A program made the position numbers and the translations under genes. The notes beneath the pieces are model-generated. The model was not told the origin of the DNA. It saw only the letters and a list, made by a program, of their open reading frames with translations, and made no database searches. A stretch of 64,000 nt of DNA from Ahaetulla prasina (lineage: Eukaryota; Chordata; Lepidosauria; Squamata; Colubridae), in contig NC_080546.1 of the NCBI RefSeq assembly GCF_028640845.1, positions 76,502,697 to 76,566,696 on the forward strand, in the 5' to 3' direction. Position 1 is the stretch's first letter; each line of letters begins with the position of its first letter. This document shows positions 44,304 through 55,415 of this stretch, piece after piece.

Positions 44304-45306
44304 GGCACGGTCTAGCCCCAGCCGCAGCCCGTTGCCAGGCTGCGGCTAGTTCCTCTGCCGTGCCGTGAGCCAGACCCTCAGGAAGTGGCCCAAGCTCCGT
44401 CCGGAACCTCTCCGGGTCCATCAGGCGCCTGGGACAGAACCAACGTTGTGGCTCCATCTCCCTGCGGTGTTGAGTGGTGGTCAGAAAGTCCAGGCGAAGG
44501 AGAGAGTGATCTGACCATGACAAAGGTTCTATGACTACATCTCTCAAATCCAGATCCTTCAACCACTGACCAGAGATAAAAATAAGATCCAGAGTGCCAC
44601 CCCCGATGTGAGTGGGGCCATCCACTACTTGAGTCAGGTCCAAGGCCGTCATGGAAGCCATGAACTCCCGAGCCACTGTCGATGACGAGCCGGCCGATGG
44701 CAAGTTAAAGTCCCCCATGACTAAAAGTCTGGGGGTCTCCACTGCCACCCCGGCAAGCACCTCCAGGAGCTCGGGCAGGGCAGCTGTCACGCAGCAAGGA
44801 GCCAGGTACGTGACCAGCAAGCCCATCTGACACCGATGACCCCATCTCACAAAGAGGGATTCACACCTGGCAATCTGAGGTACAGTGGTCTCCCTCGGCT
44901 CTAGACTCTCTTTAATAGCAACCGCCACCCCCCCACCCCTACCCTGGGCCCTCGGCTGATGGAATGCACGGAAACCCGGTGGGCACATTTCGACCAGGGG
45001 CACGCCCCCTTCAGTGCCCAACCAGGTCTCCGTAACGCCTATAAGATCCGCGGCGCCACCCTGGATAAGATCGTGTATTAGGGGGGCCTTATTGGCCACG
45101 GACCGTGCATTGCATAACATAAGACGAAGGCCCAGGCTCTGAGGGTCTTGACCATCCGGGGAACGGGAAAAGTCAGAGGGATCGGGGCACGCGATCGCTT
45201 GCAGACATCGAACGCGTGACCCCCTAGACCGATACGATCCCCCCCTTCCGCCATATCTGCCCTCCCACTTACCATGCAAATGGAACCACCTCACGGAAAG
45301 GAACAC
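44191..45306 (-). pseudogene. L2 ORF2 apurinic-type endonuclease domain
   Basis: An open run of about 371 residues, mostly a full AP-endonuclease domain. [20 protein letters not shown] gives the catalytic N, VTETWLG the E, VMGDFNLP the D/N pair, [12 protein letters not shown] the T and following D, and [13 protein letters not shown] the final D/H. All visible catalytic residues are intact. The start at 45306 is the first Met; the true N-terminus may lie elsewhere. In life it nicked target DNA to prime reverse transcription. Confidence 0.87.
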
Positions 45307-46279
45307 ATTCCCCCATAACCTCCGAACCCACTAAATAATCGCCACGAGCACGCGAAGGGACTGGTTTCCCTCCCGACGGGCTACCCCCAATACCCGCCCT
45401 AACCCTCCCACCCGACACTACCCTCTCCCCCCCAACCCAAACCCGTCAGTTCCCGCCCTCCCCTTAAAATTCCCATTAAAATTCCCCTTAAAAACCCGAT
45501 TAAAATAATTAAATACATTCTTTCTGTGTAATCCTGTATAAAGTCACGAATCCATTCTTCTGAAAGAATCTTCGTGGCAAAGTTCTTGCTGAGAATCCCC
45601 TTATGAAATACTTAAACAACGTAATATAATCCAACAATCCACAGTCCAACACAATAAGATAAAATCTCCATTCAGTTTCGATTTCACAGCAAGGCTCCTT
45701 TCCTTTCCCTTCCCTTTATCGCTCTACTTTCAGTTGCTCTCAAACGCCATTTTAAACAATTAAAGGAAGGGGGAAAAATTTCTCTTTTTAAAGAAGGTGG
45801 AAGTCAGAAAGTCAAAAATACTTGCAAACCAATAATTGTTCACTCATGCTTCTTCCGTCTGCTTATAAAAATCCACAAAAAGAAATCAATTGTTAGCAGA
45901 AGTGGACACCTTCCTCTTTTCCTGCTTTTGCAGGAACGCAGGGAATACTGGAGATTAAAGGAGGATTCAATGGGATTCGACCTTTCGGGACTTTGCACAA
46001 CAAAAACAAAGCCCCTAGGGGAATCTACCACTCTCCTCCCCTGCTCTTTCTCTCTCTTTCAAACAGAGAGGGAAATTGAAGCCGGGAACAGCTATTCATT
46101 GCTGTTTTCACCGGCTTTTACCATATCCAGTGCGGAGTGCCATAAATTAGCATCCAGCGAGAAAGGTGGCGCCAAGCGGAAGTCTATAAAATGTTTTAAT
46201 AATGGCTACTGTCCTGCGTTCCTCTCTTCCTATTTCTTGAACCTCATTTTCCTTACCTGTACTACTTACCTGTACTACT

Positions 46280-46629
46280 GGGGATGCAGTGGCTCAGTGA
46301 CTAAGACACTGAGGTTGTCGATCGAAAGGTCGGCAGTTCAGCGGTTCGAACCCCTAGTGCCGTGTAATGTGGTGAGCTCCTGTTATTTGTGCCAGCTTCT
46401 GCCAACGTAGCAGTTCGAAAGCACGTAAAAAATGCAAGTAGAAAAATAGGGACCACCTTTGGTGGGAAGGTAACAGCGTTCTGTGACCCTTTGGCGTTTA
46501 GTCATGCCAGCCACATGACCACAGAGATTTCTTCAGACAGCACTGGCTCTCTGGCTTTGAAACAGAGATAAGCACTGCCTCCTAGAGTCAGGAATGACTA
46601 GCACATACATGCGAGGATAACCTCTACCT
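46280..46629 (+). mobile_element. Sauria SINE, 7-bp TSD
   Basis: A box cagtggctcagtgactaag, B box gcggttcgaacccc, a full body, and a Bov-B-like end (acctctacctt). A perfect 7-bp duplication, tactact, sits at 46273-46279 and 46630-46636. Confidence 0.93.
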
Positions 46630-46636
46630 TACTACT

Positions 46637-47288
46637 TTCCTCTATAGCATTCATTTCTTTGTTTTGGGTCAGCCTTCATGATTTCACCTGATCTTTTACC
46701 TTATTATTTTTTACCTTTTCCTTTGTTGAAGAATGCTTTAATTTTCTTGAAAATTCACCAGTGGTAGGCCTACTGTTAAACGGGACATATAAAGAATACA
46801 CAGGCCTCCACTCTTTGATTTGAACTGAAATAATATAATGAGATTTACTTTCATTGAGGAAAGATGTAGTCCAAAATTATAGAACTGCAGCTCAGGCATC
46901 ACTTGAAAGCCTGGCTATTCTTATCTCATGGCTTTGTCATACTCTTCCTTGTAGCTTTATGTTCCCCTAAAAGAAATTGATGAAGAAATGTCTATGAATG
47001 CACGAGTTCATATGCTTAGTTAAAATGTGCATATTTTAAAGAAGATATGCAATGAATGCAATATCTTAATAGTTGAATAGATATAACCCATTAGTGTACT
47101 GTACTGCTTGTGTTTATGGACTGCAATCCCATTACTCTCCATTATTAGTTGTTCTGGGAAGAAGGATGTTATGCTTTGATTATTGCTATTTTAAATAGGT
47201 AGTTCCTAGTTGATTGTACAGTCATTTGAAGTATTATAATGGATTAGGATTTTTAAAAAGAAAAAGTTGTGAAGAGTTCCAAAATGTC
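46637..47288. other. spacer, nothing recognised
   Basis: No repeat or gene recognised. Confidence 0.5.
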
Positions 47289-47296
47289 CTTTACAT

Positions 47297-47431
47297 CAGG
47301 GGTCTCCAACCTTGGCAACTTGAAGATTTGTGGACTTCAACTCCCAGAATTCCTCAGCCAGCAAAACTGGCTGAGGAATTCTGGGAGTTGGAATCCACAA
47401 GTCTTCAAGTTGCCAAGGTTGGAGACCCCTG
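47297..47431. mobile_element. palindromic hAT-like MITE, copy 4
   Basis: Opens caggggtctccaaccttggc and closes with the complement. Flanks ctttacat and ctttaatc share their first five bases. The element matches copy 3 closely. Confidence 0.87.
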
Positions 47432-47541
47432 CTTTAATCAATTCAGTTCATAAAAAAAAAAAATACAAGGACTGAACAATATACATTTAAGTACTATATG
47501 AGCATTTTTAGCAAAAAAAATAAATCACCTATATTTTATGG

Positions 47542-47786
47542 CAAGGTGAAACCCAGTAGGTTCTGCCAGGTTCTGGAGAACCAGTAGCGGAAATTTTGAG
47601 TAGTTTGGAGATCTGGCAAATACCTCTGGCTGGCCCCAGATTGGGGTGGAATGGAGATTTTGCGGTTTCCTTTCCCTGGAATGCCCACCAAGCCACGCCC
47701 ACCAAGCAATACCACACCCACCAAGCCACACCATGCCCACCAAGCCATGCCCAAAGAACCGGTAGTAAATTTGAATTTCACAACTT
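47542..47786 (+). mobile_element. non-autonomous hAT element (family N1), worn
   Basis: Opens caaggtgaaacccagtaggt, carries ccaccaagccacgcccacca repeats and the gaaccggtagtaa motif, and ends near ttgaatttcacaactt. No clear duplication remains. Confidence 0.65.
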
Positions 47787-48544
47787 AAACCACAAAAACC
47801 AGTGTTAAAAGGCGTGCTGTTAAAAGTCATTCTTTTATTGATTTGAAAGAGCAAGCTAGAACTGCATTGTATGGAAATGTAAGTAGGAGAATGACTCTTA
47901 AAAAATAACTGTAAGATTCCTTTGGGCTCCCTGAATTTCTCTAGACATAAATCAAGCCCCAGCATATCTCACGTTTTCCATTTTTTTGAAGGTATTTGCA
48001 GAAATTGGAACACAGGATGTTTTGATATTGTACAAGGACACTAAGCATGCCTACACATGCATATCAAAGAGCAAAACGACAGTAGTGGTATAATTTTTTT
48101 TTTCCTGAAAAGTTGAACTAGCTTTTTTTAAATAAATGCCACACAGGCAGAAATAAAAAACATTGCAATACAAGTCACTGAACTGAAATTAAATCACCGT
48201 CTCTACTTTATAAGCCTGTGGTTTATAAGTTTAAATTAAAATGTTCACAAATGCCATTCACATTAGTGCATAAGGACACAAATATATGCATCATTTCATA
48301 AACATGTGAATAAGAAGACCGAGACATGCTTTTGCTTTTACTAAGCTGCATTCAAGGCTCTCCAAAGTTTTCAACTATTTTAGCATGAGACTCACAGACA
48401 CACGGAAAGAGATAAAGAGATAAAGGATTTAATGCTTTTGTGAAAATGATGAAAGCAGTGTTGTGTAATTGTGATGCAATGGTCTGCCCACCTTATATGT
48501 CTAAGCAATGTTAGAACACACAAACAAAAAGGAAAGACTGTGCA
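47787..48544. other. spacer, nothing recognised
   Basis: No repeat or gene recognised. Confidence 0.5.
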
Positions 48545-51050
48545 TCACAATTTATTTATTTATTTATTTTATTTGTCACAACAGTATATATAAGTATAAG
48601 CATGAAAATAACTATATAATATATAAGCATATATATGAGCATAAGTATGTGATAACTATATTAATTGGATATAATGAAAGGAAACAATAGGACAGGGAAC
48701 AGTAGGCACGTTTGTGCTCTTATGCACGCCCCTTACAGACCTCTTAGGAATGGGGTGAGGTCAATAGTAGACAGTTTTTGGTTGAAGCTTTGGGGATTTT
48801 TAGTAGAGACCACAGAGTCAGGTAGTGTGTTCCAAGCACTAATAACTCTGTTCCAGAAGTCATATTTTCTGCAATCAAGATTGAAACGGTTAACATTGGG
48901 TTTAAATCTATTGTTTCTTCTTGTATTGTTATGACTGAAGCTGTAGTAGTCTTCAACAGGAAAGACATTGCAATAGATGATTCTATGAGTTAAACACAGG
49001 TCCTGTCGAAGGCGGCGGAGTTCTAAGTTTTCTAAATTCAAGATTTCAAGTCTGGTGGCATAAGGTATTTTGTTGTATTCAGAGGAGTGGAGAACTCTTC
49101 TTGTAAAATATTTCTGGACACGTTCAATTGTATTGATGTCTGAAATGTGGTATGGGTTCCAGACAGGCGAGCTGTATTCAAGAATTGGTCTAGCAAATGT
49201 TTTATAAGTTCTGGTTAGCAGTGTAATGTTTCTGGAGAAGAAGTTACGTAAGGTTAGGTTTACAACTCTTAAAGCCTTTTTTGCTATGTAGTTGCAGTGG
49301 GCTTTGGCACTTAGATCATTGGATATGAAAACTCCAAGGTCTTTAACAGGGTGGGAGTCATCTGTAAGGTAATGTCCATTGAGATTGTATTTAGTGTTTA
49401 GATTCTTTTTTTCCAATGTGTAAAACAGAACATTTGCTGGTTGAGATTTGGAGTTGCCAAGTTTTTGACCATTCTGACACAAAGTCAAGGTCTTTTTGAA
49501 GGGTAGCTGTATTGTTGGTAGCATTAAACATTTTGACATCATCAGCGAAGAGAACACAATTACTTTTAATATGGTCACAGAGATCATTAATGTATAATAT
49601 GAAGAATGTTGGTCCAAGAACACTGCCTTGGGGAATGCCGCTATTTACAGGAACAGGATTTGATAGAGCACTGCCTATTTTGACTACTTGTTATCTGTTT
49701 GACAGGAACGCTGTTATCCAATTGTGGAGGGGTCCGGAGATGCCGTAGGATTTTAGTTTTAGGAGAAGTTTGTCATGTACCACTGAGTCAAAAGCTTTAC
49801 AGAAGTCTATGTAAATTGCATCTATTGTTTTGCCTTGATCAAGATTTGTAATCCATATGTTTTTGCAGTGAAGAAGTTGTAAATTACATGATAGTTTTTT
49901 TCTGAAACCAAATTGTTTATTAGAGAGTAGATTGTTTGTTTCTAGGTGGAGGGTAATGGATTGGTTGATGATAGATTCCATAACTTTACAGGTGACACAG
50001 CATAGACAGATAGGTTTATAATTTTCAACTAAGCTGGGGTCTCCTTTTTTGAAGACAGGGATGACCGTAGCTAGTGACCAAAGTTTGGGAAGGGAACTGG
50101 TTGTGAAGACTTTTCCAAAGATTATGCTTAGGGGTTCTGCTATATTAGAGGAAAGCTTTTTTAAGAAGTATGCACATAGTCCATCAGGTCCTATAGATAG
50201 GGGTGGTTTCAGTTTGTGAAGAACTTTTTCAACATTTTCTTCAGTGAAATCTATATGTATTAGGTTGTTGTTGGTGCGGTTGGGGAATGTCAGATATGAG
50301 CCATTACTGTTAACAAAGACTGAGCCGAAGTATGTGTTAAAGAGGTTTGCTTCAACTATTTCATCATTATTTTCTTTGCCATTAGATTCTTTTAGTGGTG
50401 GGATGGATCTCGAATCATTAAGTTTGTTGTTCACAAAATTATAAAAAGCACAATTGGAATTTGTGCACAGATGGTCTCCTTCTTGCTTGGTGTGGTAATC
50501 GATGCATTCAATTTTTATTTGGTTGCATATATCTCTGTAGCGGTTTTTGAAATTAGCTACATGTCCCTTTTTGTTTTTTCTCCAAAGAGATTTTTTTTTT
50601 GATTGAAGCTTTTTTATTGATATGGGTAATTTGTTTTTTCTGATTTTGGTGGTGGTTTGTGTATATAGAGTTTAATGACTCTATTGACTTCGAGTAGGAA
50701 AACTCTGTAGTGGTCTTCAGCAGTGATACAGGTTGAAAATAGATTTTGCCAGTCAAGAAATGAGAGGTAGATGTTTATAAGGTCATAGTTGGTTTTTTTG
50801 AAATTGTAGTTTGGAATACTATTATTATGATTTTTGTAAGGGCATATATTGAGATAAAAGTCTATCATGCTGTGGTCACTGTTGGAAAAGGTTTCTTTTA
50901 TTTGTAGTCCATAAATTGAGTTTGAGTTGCTGCAGAAGATGAGGTCAAGGCAGTTTTTGAGTCTTGTATTGTTAGTTACTAGTTGTTCAAGACCTAGATT
51001 TGTAACAGCGTTGTATAGGGTAGTATGGCATAATAATTATAATAGCACAA
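48545..51050 (-). mobile_element. AATA-tailed CR1/L3-like LINE, long antisense copy
   Basis: About 2.5 kb from the antisense tail (TTTATTTATTTATTTTATTTG) at 48550 through the 3' UTR, RT and the end of the endonuclease. The 5' end is lost at the polypyrimidine array at 51055. The sequence at 50870-51040 encodes NCLDLIFCSNSNS and TFSNSDHSMIDF, the last endonuclease motif with D and H present. Confidence 0.88.
48733..50434 (-). pseudogene. reverse transcriptase of AATA-tailed LINE
   Basis: Two open runs. 50434-49691 (about 247 residues) covers early RT: IGPDGLCAYFLKKL, SLATVIPVFKKGDP, FGFRKKLSC and IDAIYIDFCKAFDSVVHDKL (motif A, D intact). The next part shifts frame near 49600: PQGSVLGPTFF and CVLFADDVKMF (motif C, F-A-D-D) are visible by translation. 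49623-48733 (about 296 residues) continues to the C-terminus through SDINTIERVQKYFTRRVLHS and ends LTPFLRGL. Length and order fit a CR1-group ORF2; the exact clade is uncertain. Confidence 0.85.
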
Positions 51051-51054
51051 TGCT

Positions 51055-51210
51055 TCTTTCCTTTCCTTTCCTTTCCTTTCCTTTCCTTTCCTTTCCTTTC
51101 CTTTCCTTTCCTTTCCTTTCCTTTCCTTTCCTTTCCTTTCCTTTCCTTTCCTTTCCTTTCCTTCCCTTCCCTTCCCTTCCCCTCCCCTCCCCTCCTCTCC
51201 TCTCCTCTCG
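51055..51210. repeat. (CTTTC)n polypyrimidine array with TTCCC/TCCCC/TCTCC drift
   Basis: About 22 CTTTC units, grading into CTTCC, CCTCC and CTCTC. The plus strand is almost pure pyrimidine over about 155 nt. The open frames on both strands here are pure repeat artefacts. Confidence 0.95.
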
Positions 51211-52899
51211 CCTTGTGGCTTGTGCAGGGACCATTCTCATCTATAGATACAAAAGTGAAATCTACTCACTCATCACAAAATCTCCAGAATGGTAAATCCT
51301 ACAAGCTTGAAATTTGGCAATTACGTTCTTCTTGGCTTTTAGGTGCTCACTAAGAACAGATTTTTTGAAGTGATCATCAGATCATTAGTATTTCTGCAGT
51401 TAAAGAGTTAGATGTTCTACTCCCCTTGCCCACCTGATAAGTTCCAACTTTCAGTTACCTCACATTCCGTTACCTCAGTTCAAACTGCCAGATGTTCCAC
51501 TCTTTCACTCAGGAGCCATCTGGGACTCCTTACAGTACTAAATGTTGCTCACCAAAATGTCTGTGCCTTCCACCTATGGAACTACTTCCAAACTCAAGGT
51601 GGTGGGAGAAATATTCCCTTATGTGTTTCAATCACCGACCACCACTGAGCCAACAGATTGTGAACCAAATTTCTCCTGCATAGTGTCCCAGCCCCAACTC
51701 ACTTCTTACACCGACCTCCTCAGTTTCTGCTGCCCAGAAGTACAACGGATGCTTCAAAATGATGTCTTTTGGAGCCAGAGAGGTGAAGGAGGGAAATTTT
51801 ATGCCAACATTCAAAGTGCAGGTCTACCACGAGATAGGGAGTATCATGGTGGGGCCTCAGCAGCAGCTTTCATTTTTCCAAATATACTTTGTGGGTGATG
51901 ATGACAATGAGAGTCTGTCAAGACCATGGGGATGATTCAATGGTCATAAGTGTGAAAAATGGTCATAAATTGGAAAGCACGGGTATCCAGCTTGTTTACA
52001 ATATGGCTTAGGGCTGATCCATAGCTGCCATATACTTTTATAGCCAGGCTCTACATGGAGAATGAGAAGAATGTTGCCTTTGGACCCATGTAAGTGTCAT
52101 GAAAACCCTACCTTTTGTTCATTTATTTGGGATTAAGTTAATGTAGGAAACACTTCTTAGTACAGAATCCAAAAAAAAAAAAAAGCTTTTTCAAGAAGAA
52201 GTTAAAAAATAATATTCTAACAATTAATAAAAGTAGCATTCAAGTGGAAGATTCATTTTCGTAGCACCTTTTCTTTTGTTGTGGGAAATAATAAAGTAGG
52301 AGATTAAAATTTATTGAATGAAAATTAATGGAGAATTGTAACCTATTGATACTGATCAGTTCAAAGGAAAGGATTACTAGTTTTATTTTACAAGAAATTT
52401 GGAAGTGCTGAGACATTATTGGTTATTTATCCTCGTTTCAAAGAAACGATTGCTACAAAATTTGGGAACAGCCAAAATACCCTAATGTAACAATGCAAGG
52501 TGCTTTTTCGTGTATTTTGCTAGGATGCAACCATTGAAAGATAATAATAAACCTTGACACTATGGTTTTTCACTAAATTTGGATACCAGTGCTATATCAT
52601 CCTTCACTTGTTAAAATGTGCCATTTTTGCCACATTAAATTTATCTGTACATCCTATTTCATATAAAGCCAGTCTTCTATTTTATTCAATACCCTATTAG
52701 GGTACTGAATATAGTTTGAGAATGGGTCAGAGGGAATGCATTGAAATGCAAGGGAATACTTTTAAATACCTTTTGTCAGATTTTTTTTTTGTAATGTCTG
52801 AAAGCAGATGTGTCTGCTTTAATGAGTTGCAAAAACATAACTGGTTTTAAAAAGGCAACCTTGATAAAAAATTAAGTAGCCTTTTTTTCTTTTCAATAA
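51211..52899. other. 1.7-kb region with an unassigned ORF-like stretch
   Basis: 51237-51360 (ctccagaatggtaaatccta; aagcttgaaatttggcaatt) looks like a dispersed repeat I cannot name. From 51412 to 51898 composition is more balanced than in the neighbouring spacer. An open frame of 118 codons (51542-51898) includes CEPNFSCIVSQPQLTSYTDL, but it begins directly after a stop, has no splice or promoter context that I can see, and I do not recognise it. It may be a fragment of a processed pseudogene or an unknown repeat. Confidence 0.35.
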
Positions 52900-53240
52900 G
52901 GGATGCTGTGGCTCAGTGGCTAAGATGCTGAGCTTGTCGATCGAAAGGTCGGCAGTTCAGCGGTTCAACTCCCTAATGCCGCAGCTCCTGTTACTTGTCC
53001 CAGCTTCTGCCAACCTAGCAGTTTGAAAGCACGTAAATAATGCAAGTAGAAAAATAAGGACCACCTTTGGTGGGAAGGTAACAGTGTTCCATGCACCTTT
53101 GGCATTGAGTCATGCCGGCCACATGACAATGGAGACATCTTTGGACAGCGCTGGCTCTTTGGCTTTGAAACGGAGATAAGCACCGCCCCCTAGAGTCAGG
53201 ACCGACTAGCACATATGTGCGAGGGGAACCTTTACCTTTA
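52900..53240 (+). mobile_element. Sauria SINE
   Basis: A box tgtggctcagtggctaagat, B box gcggttcaactcc (one base off), a full body and the tail ggggaacctttacctttagc. A short deletion near 52980 removes part of the ggtgagctc segment. Confidence 0.92.
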
Positions 53241-53369
53241 GCTATTTCTTTTCAGGCGTATGTCTGTAGACTCACATTATTAAAAACTCTACTTATTCAT
53301 ATTCGATGCACAAGTTTCATATCATACTCTTTTTAACAAACAAGATGAAATTTATTATAAGCGTTTAGC

Positions 53370-54219
53370 CATTTAATATTCCTTAACTTATTACTAAGGT
53401 AGACTTTAGGAGAAACCCTTCCATACTTCCACCTCTCACAATAATTGACAACACAGTATCAACAGTAGAAACCTTCAAATTTCTAGGTTCTATCATATCG
53501 CAAGATCTCAAATGGACAGCTAACATCAAAAACATCATTAAAAAAGGACAGCAAAGAATGTTCTTTCTGCGCCAACTCAGTAAGCTCAAACTGCCCAAGG
53601 AGCTGCTGATTCAGTTCTACAGAGGAATTATTGAGTCTGTCATTTGCACCTCTATAACTGTCTCGTTTGGTTCTGCAACCCAACAAGAAAAACACAGACT
53701 TCAGAGGATAATTAGAACTGCAGAAAAAACAATTGCTACCAACCTGCTTTCCATTGAGGACCTGCATACTGCACGAATCAAGAAGAGGGCCGTGAAAATA
53801 TTTACAGATCCCTCACATCCTGGACATAAACTGTTTCAACCCCTACCCTCAAAACGATGCTATAGAGTACTGCACACCAGAACAACTAGACACAAGAACA
53901 GTTTTTCCCCGAAGGCCATCACTCTGCTAAACAAATAATTCCCTCAACACTGTCAGACTATTTATTGAATCTGCACTACTATTAATCGTTTCATAGTTCC
54001 CATCACCAATCTCTTTCCACTTATGACTGTATGACTATAATTTGTTGCTGGCAATCCTTATGATTTATATTGATATATTGACCATCAATTGTGTTGTAAA
54101 TGTCGTACCTTGATGAACGTATCTTTTCTTTTATGTACACTGAGAGCATATGCACCAAGACAAATTCCTTGTGTGTCCAATCACACTTGGCCAATAAAAT
54201 TCTATTCTATTCTATTCTA
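53370..54219 (+). mobile_element. CR1/L3-type LINE 3' end, pentamer-tailed
   Basis: The longest copy of this family here: about 560 bp of ORF2 then the 3' UTR (cacttggccaataaaattct) and four ATTCT units at 54200-54219. Same family as 2985 and 54851. Confidence 0.88.
53385..53938 (+). pseudogene. ORF2 C-terminus of pentamer-tailed LINE
   Basis: An in-frame run visible by translation: SILPPLTIIDNTVSTVETFK, FLGSIISQDLKWTANIKNII, KLPKELLIQFYRGIIESVIC, RLQRIIRTAEKTIATNLLSI and TDPSHPGHKLFQPLPSK, ending AITLLNK and a stop at 53936. One frame change near 53555. It lacks the RT catalytic core, so it is 5'-truncated. Confidence 0.85.
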
Positions 54220-54850
54220 AAAGAACAAAGAGCAGAAGTACAAAAAGTGATATAAACTAAAAAGAACCATAAAAACCTCATAGGTTTTTTTCTTTTCTTC
54301 ATTCTCTTCCATCATTCCCAGCCACTAAATCACTACTCAAGGACTGACACTTTCTAGTTTCAATTCCAATTTTATTTTTAAATTTTCACTACCATGTTCT
54401 TTCTTTATTACAGTATTTACAACCTTTGTTACTGTATGATTCCTCAATCAGGTAAATCATTGACAGGGTTGTATACTATCTATAAAATATTTGGCACCAA
54501 TTTTCACCCAAATTATAGCTTGGAGTATATTCTATTGATTTTTTCCCCCATAGCAATTCCCATTGTTCAACTGTAATTACCTCTTTGAAGTTTTGCACCA
54601 TTTAATCAGGCAGCTATTAACTTCTTCTGTCTCTGTATCATATGTCAAGTTTATAGACATGGTCCAATAGAAGATATTGATTCTATATAAGCATTTCAAA
54701 TTCTGTCATCTTACTCAAGGTGCCTTCTTCTTTGTTGCGGTATCTTTTTATTCTTCTGGTAATTTGTAGGTACATTAACAAGGTAAGTTTCTACCTTTAT
54801 TAACCAATTATAGCTGTGTCTTTAATCTGTTTTTTGAATCTGCATATAGA
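54220..54850. other. spacer between two opposed LINE ends
   Basis: No gene or named repeat recognised. Confidence 0.5.
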
Positions 54851-55415
54851 GTAGACTAGACTAGAATAGAATAGAATAGAATTTTTTATTGGCCAAGTGT
54901 GATTGGATACACAAGGAATTTGTCTTTGGTGCATATGCTCTCAGTGTACATAAAAAGGCAAGATACACTCATCAAGAATCACAAGGCACAACACCCAGTG
55001 ACAGTCACACAGTACAATAAGCAATCCAATCGTACTAGGAAACAATCAATATCAATACAAATCGCAAGGATACAAGCAACGAAGTTACAGTCATGCAGTC
55101 ACAAGTGGGAGGAGATGGGTGAAAGGAACGATGAGAAGATTAATAGTAATAGTAATGCAGCCTAACGTGAATAGTTTGACAGTGTTGAGGGAATTATTTG
55201 TTTAGCAGAGTGATGGCGTTCGGGAAAAAACTGTTCTTGTATCTAGTTGTTCTGGTCTGCAGTGCTCTATAGCGTCGTTTTGAGGGTAGGAGTTGAAACA
55301 GTTTATGTCTAGGATGTGAAGGGTCTGTAAATATTTTCACAGCCCTCTTTTCGACTTGTGCAGTATACAGGTCATCAATGGAAGGCAAATCGGTAGTAAT
55401 TGTTTTTTCTGCAGT
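54851..55415 (-). pseudogene. CR1/L3-type LINE 3' end, pentamer-tailed, antisense
   Basis: The left edge is (AGAAT)n then ttttttattggccaagtgtg. The minus strand encodes ATP-independent RT tail peptides IDDLYTAQVEKRAVKIFTDP and LLPSKRRYRALQTRTTRYKN to LLNK. It faces the copy at 53370 tail to tail. Confidence 0.87.

Larger units (their letters stand above)
42146..45503 (-). mobile_element. L2 LINE, nearly full ORF2, antisense
   Basis: The left edge is an antisense AAATA tail and the L2 3' hairpin (accgccctatctccctaagg). The right edge is a GC-rich 5' UTR. aataatt at 42139-42145 and 45504-45510 is a likely 7-bp target duplication. The element is about 3.4 kb and GC-rich compared with the surroundings. 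Confidence 0.85.
41101..46184 (-). mobile_element. non-autonomous L1 derivative (HAL1-like), interrupted by an L2
   Basis: Flanks tataaaaatgttttaa (41085-41100) and tataaaatgttttaa (46185-46199) are a target duplication with one indel. On the minus strand the unit starts gacttccgcttggcgccacc at 46184, has a 5' region of about 670 bp, an ORF starting at 45518, and a 3' UTR (41574-41101). The UTR shares agcatatgtttgttttattt and the polypurine G-run with L1-A. Without the L2 at 42146-45503 the element is about 1.7 kb. There is no endonuclease or RT domain. HAL1 is the name of comparable mammalian elements; homology to them is not claimed, only the layout. Confidence 0.72.

Noticed and set aside
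51037..51295. KERKG- and PFLSF-repeat ORFs
   Set aside because: Pure products of the CTTTC array on its two strands.
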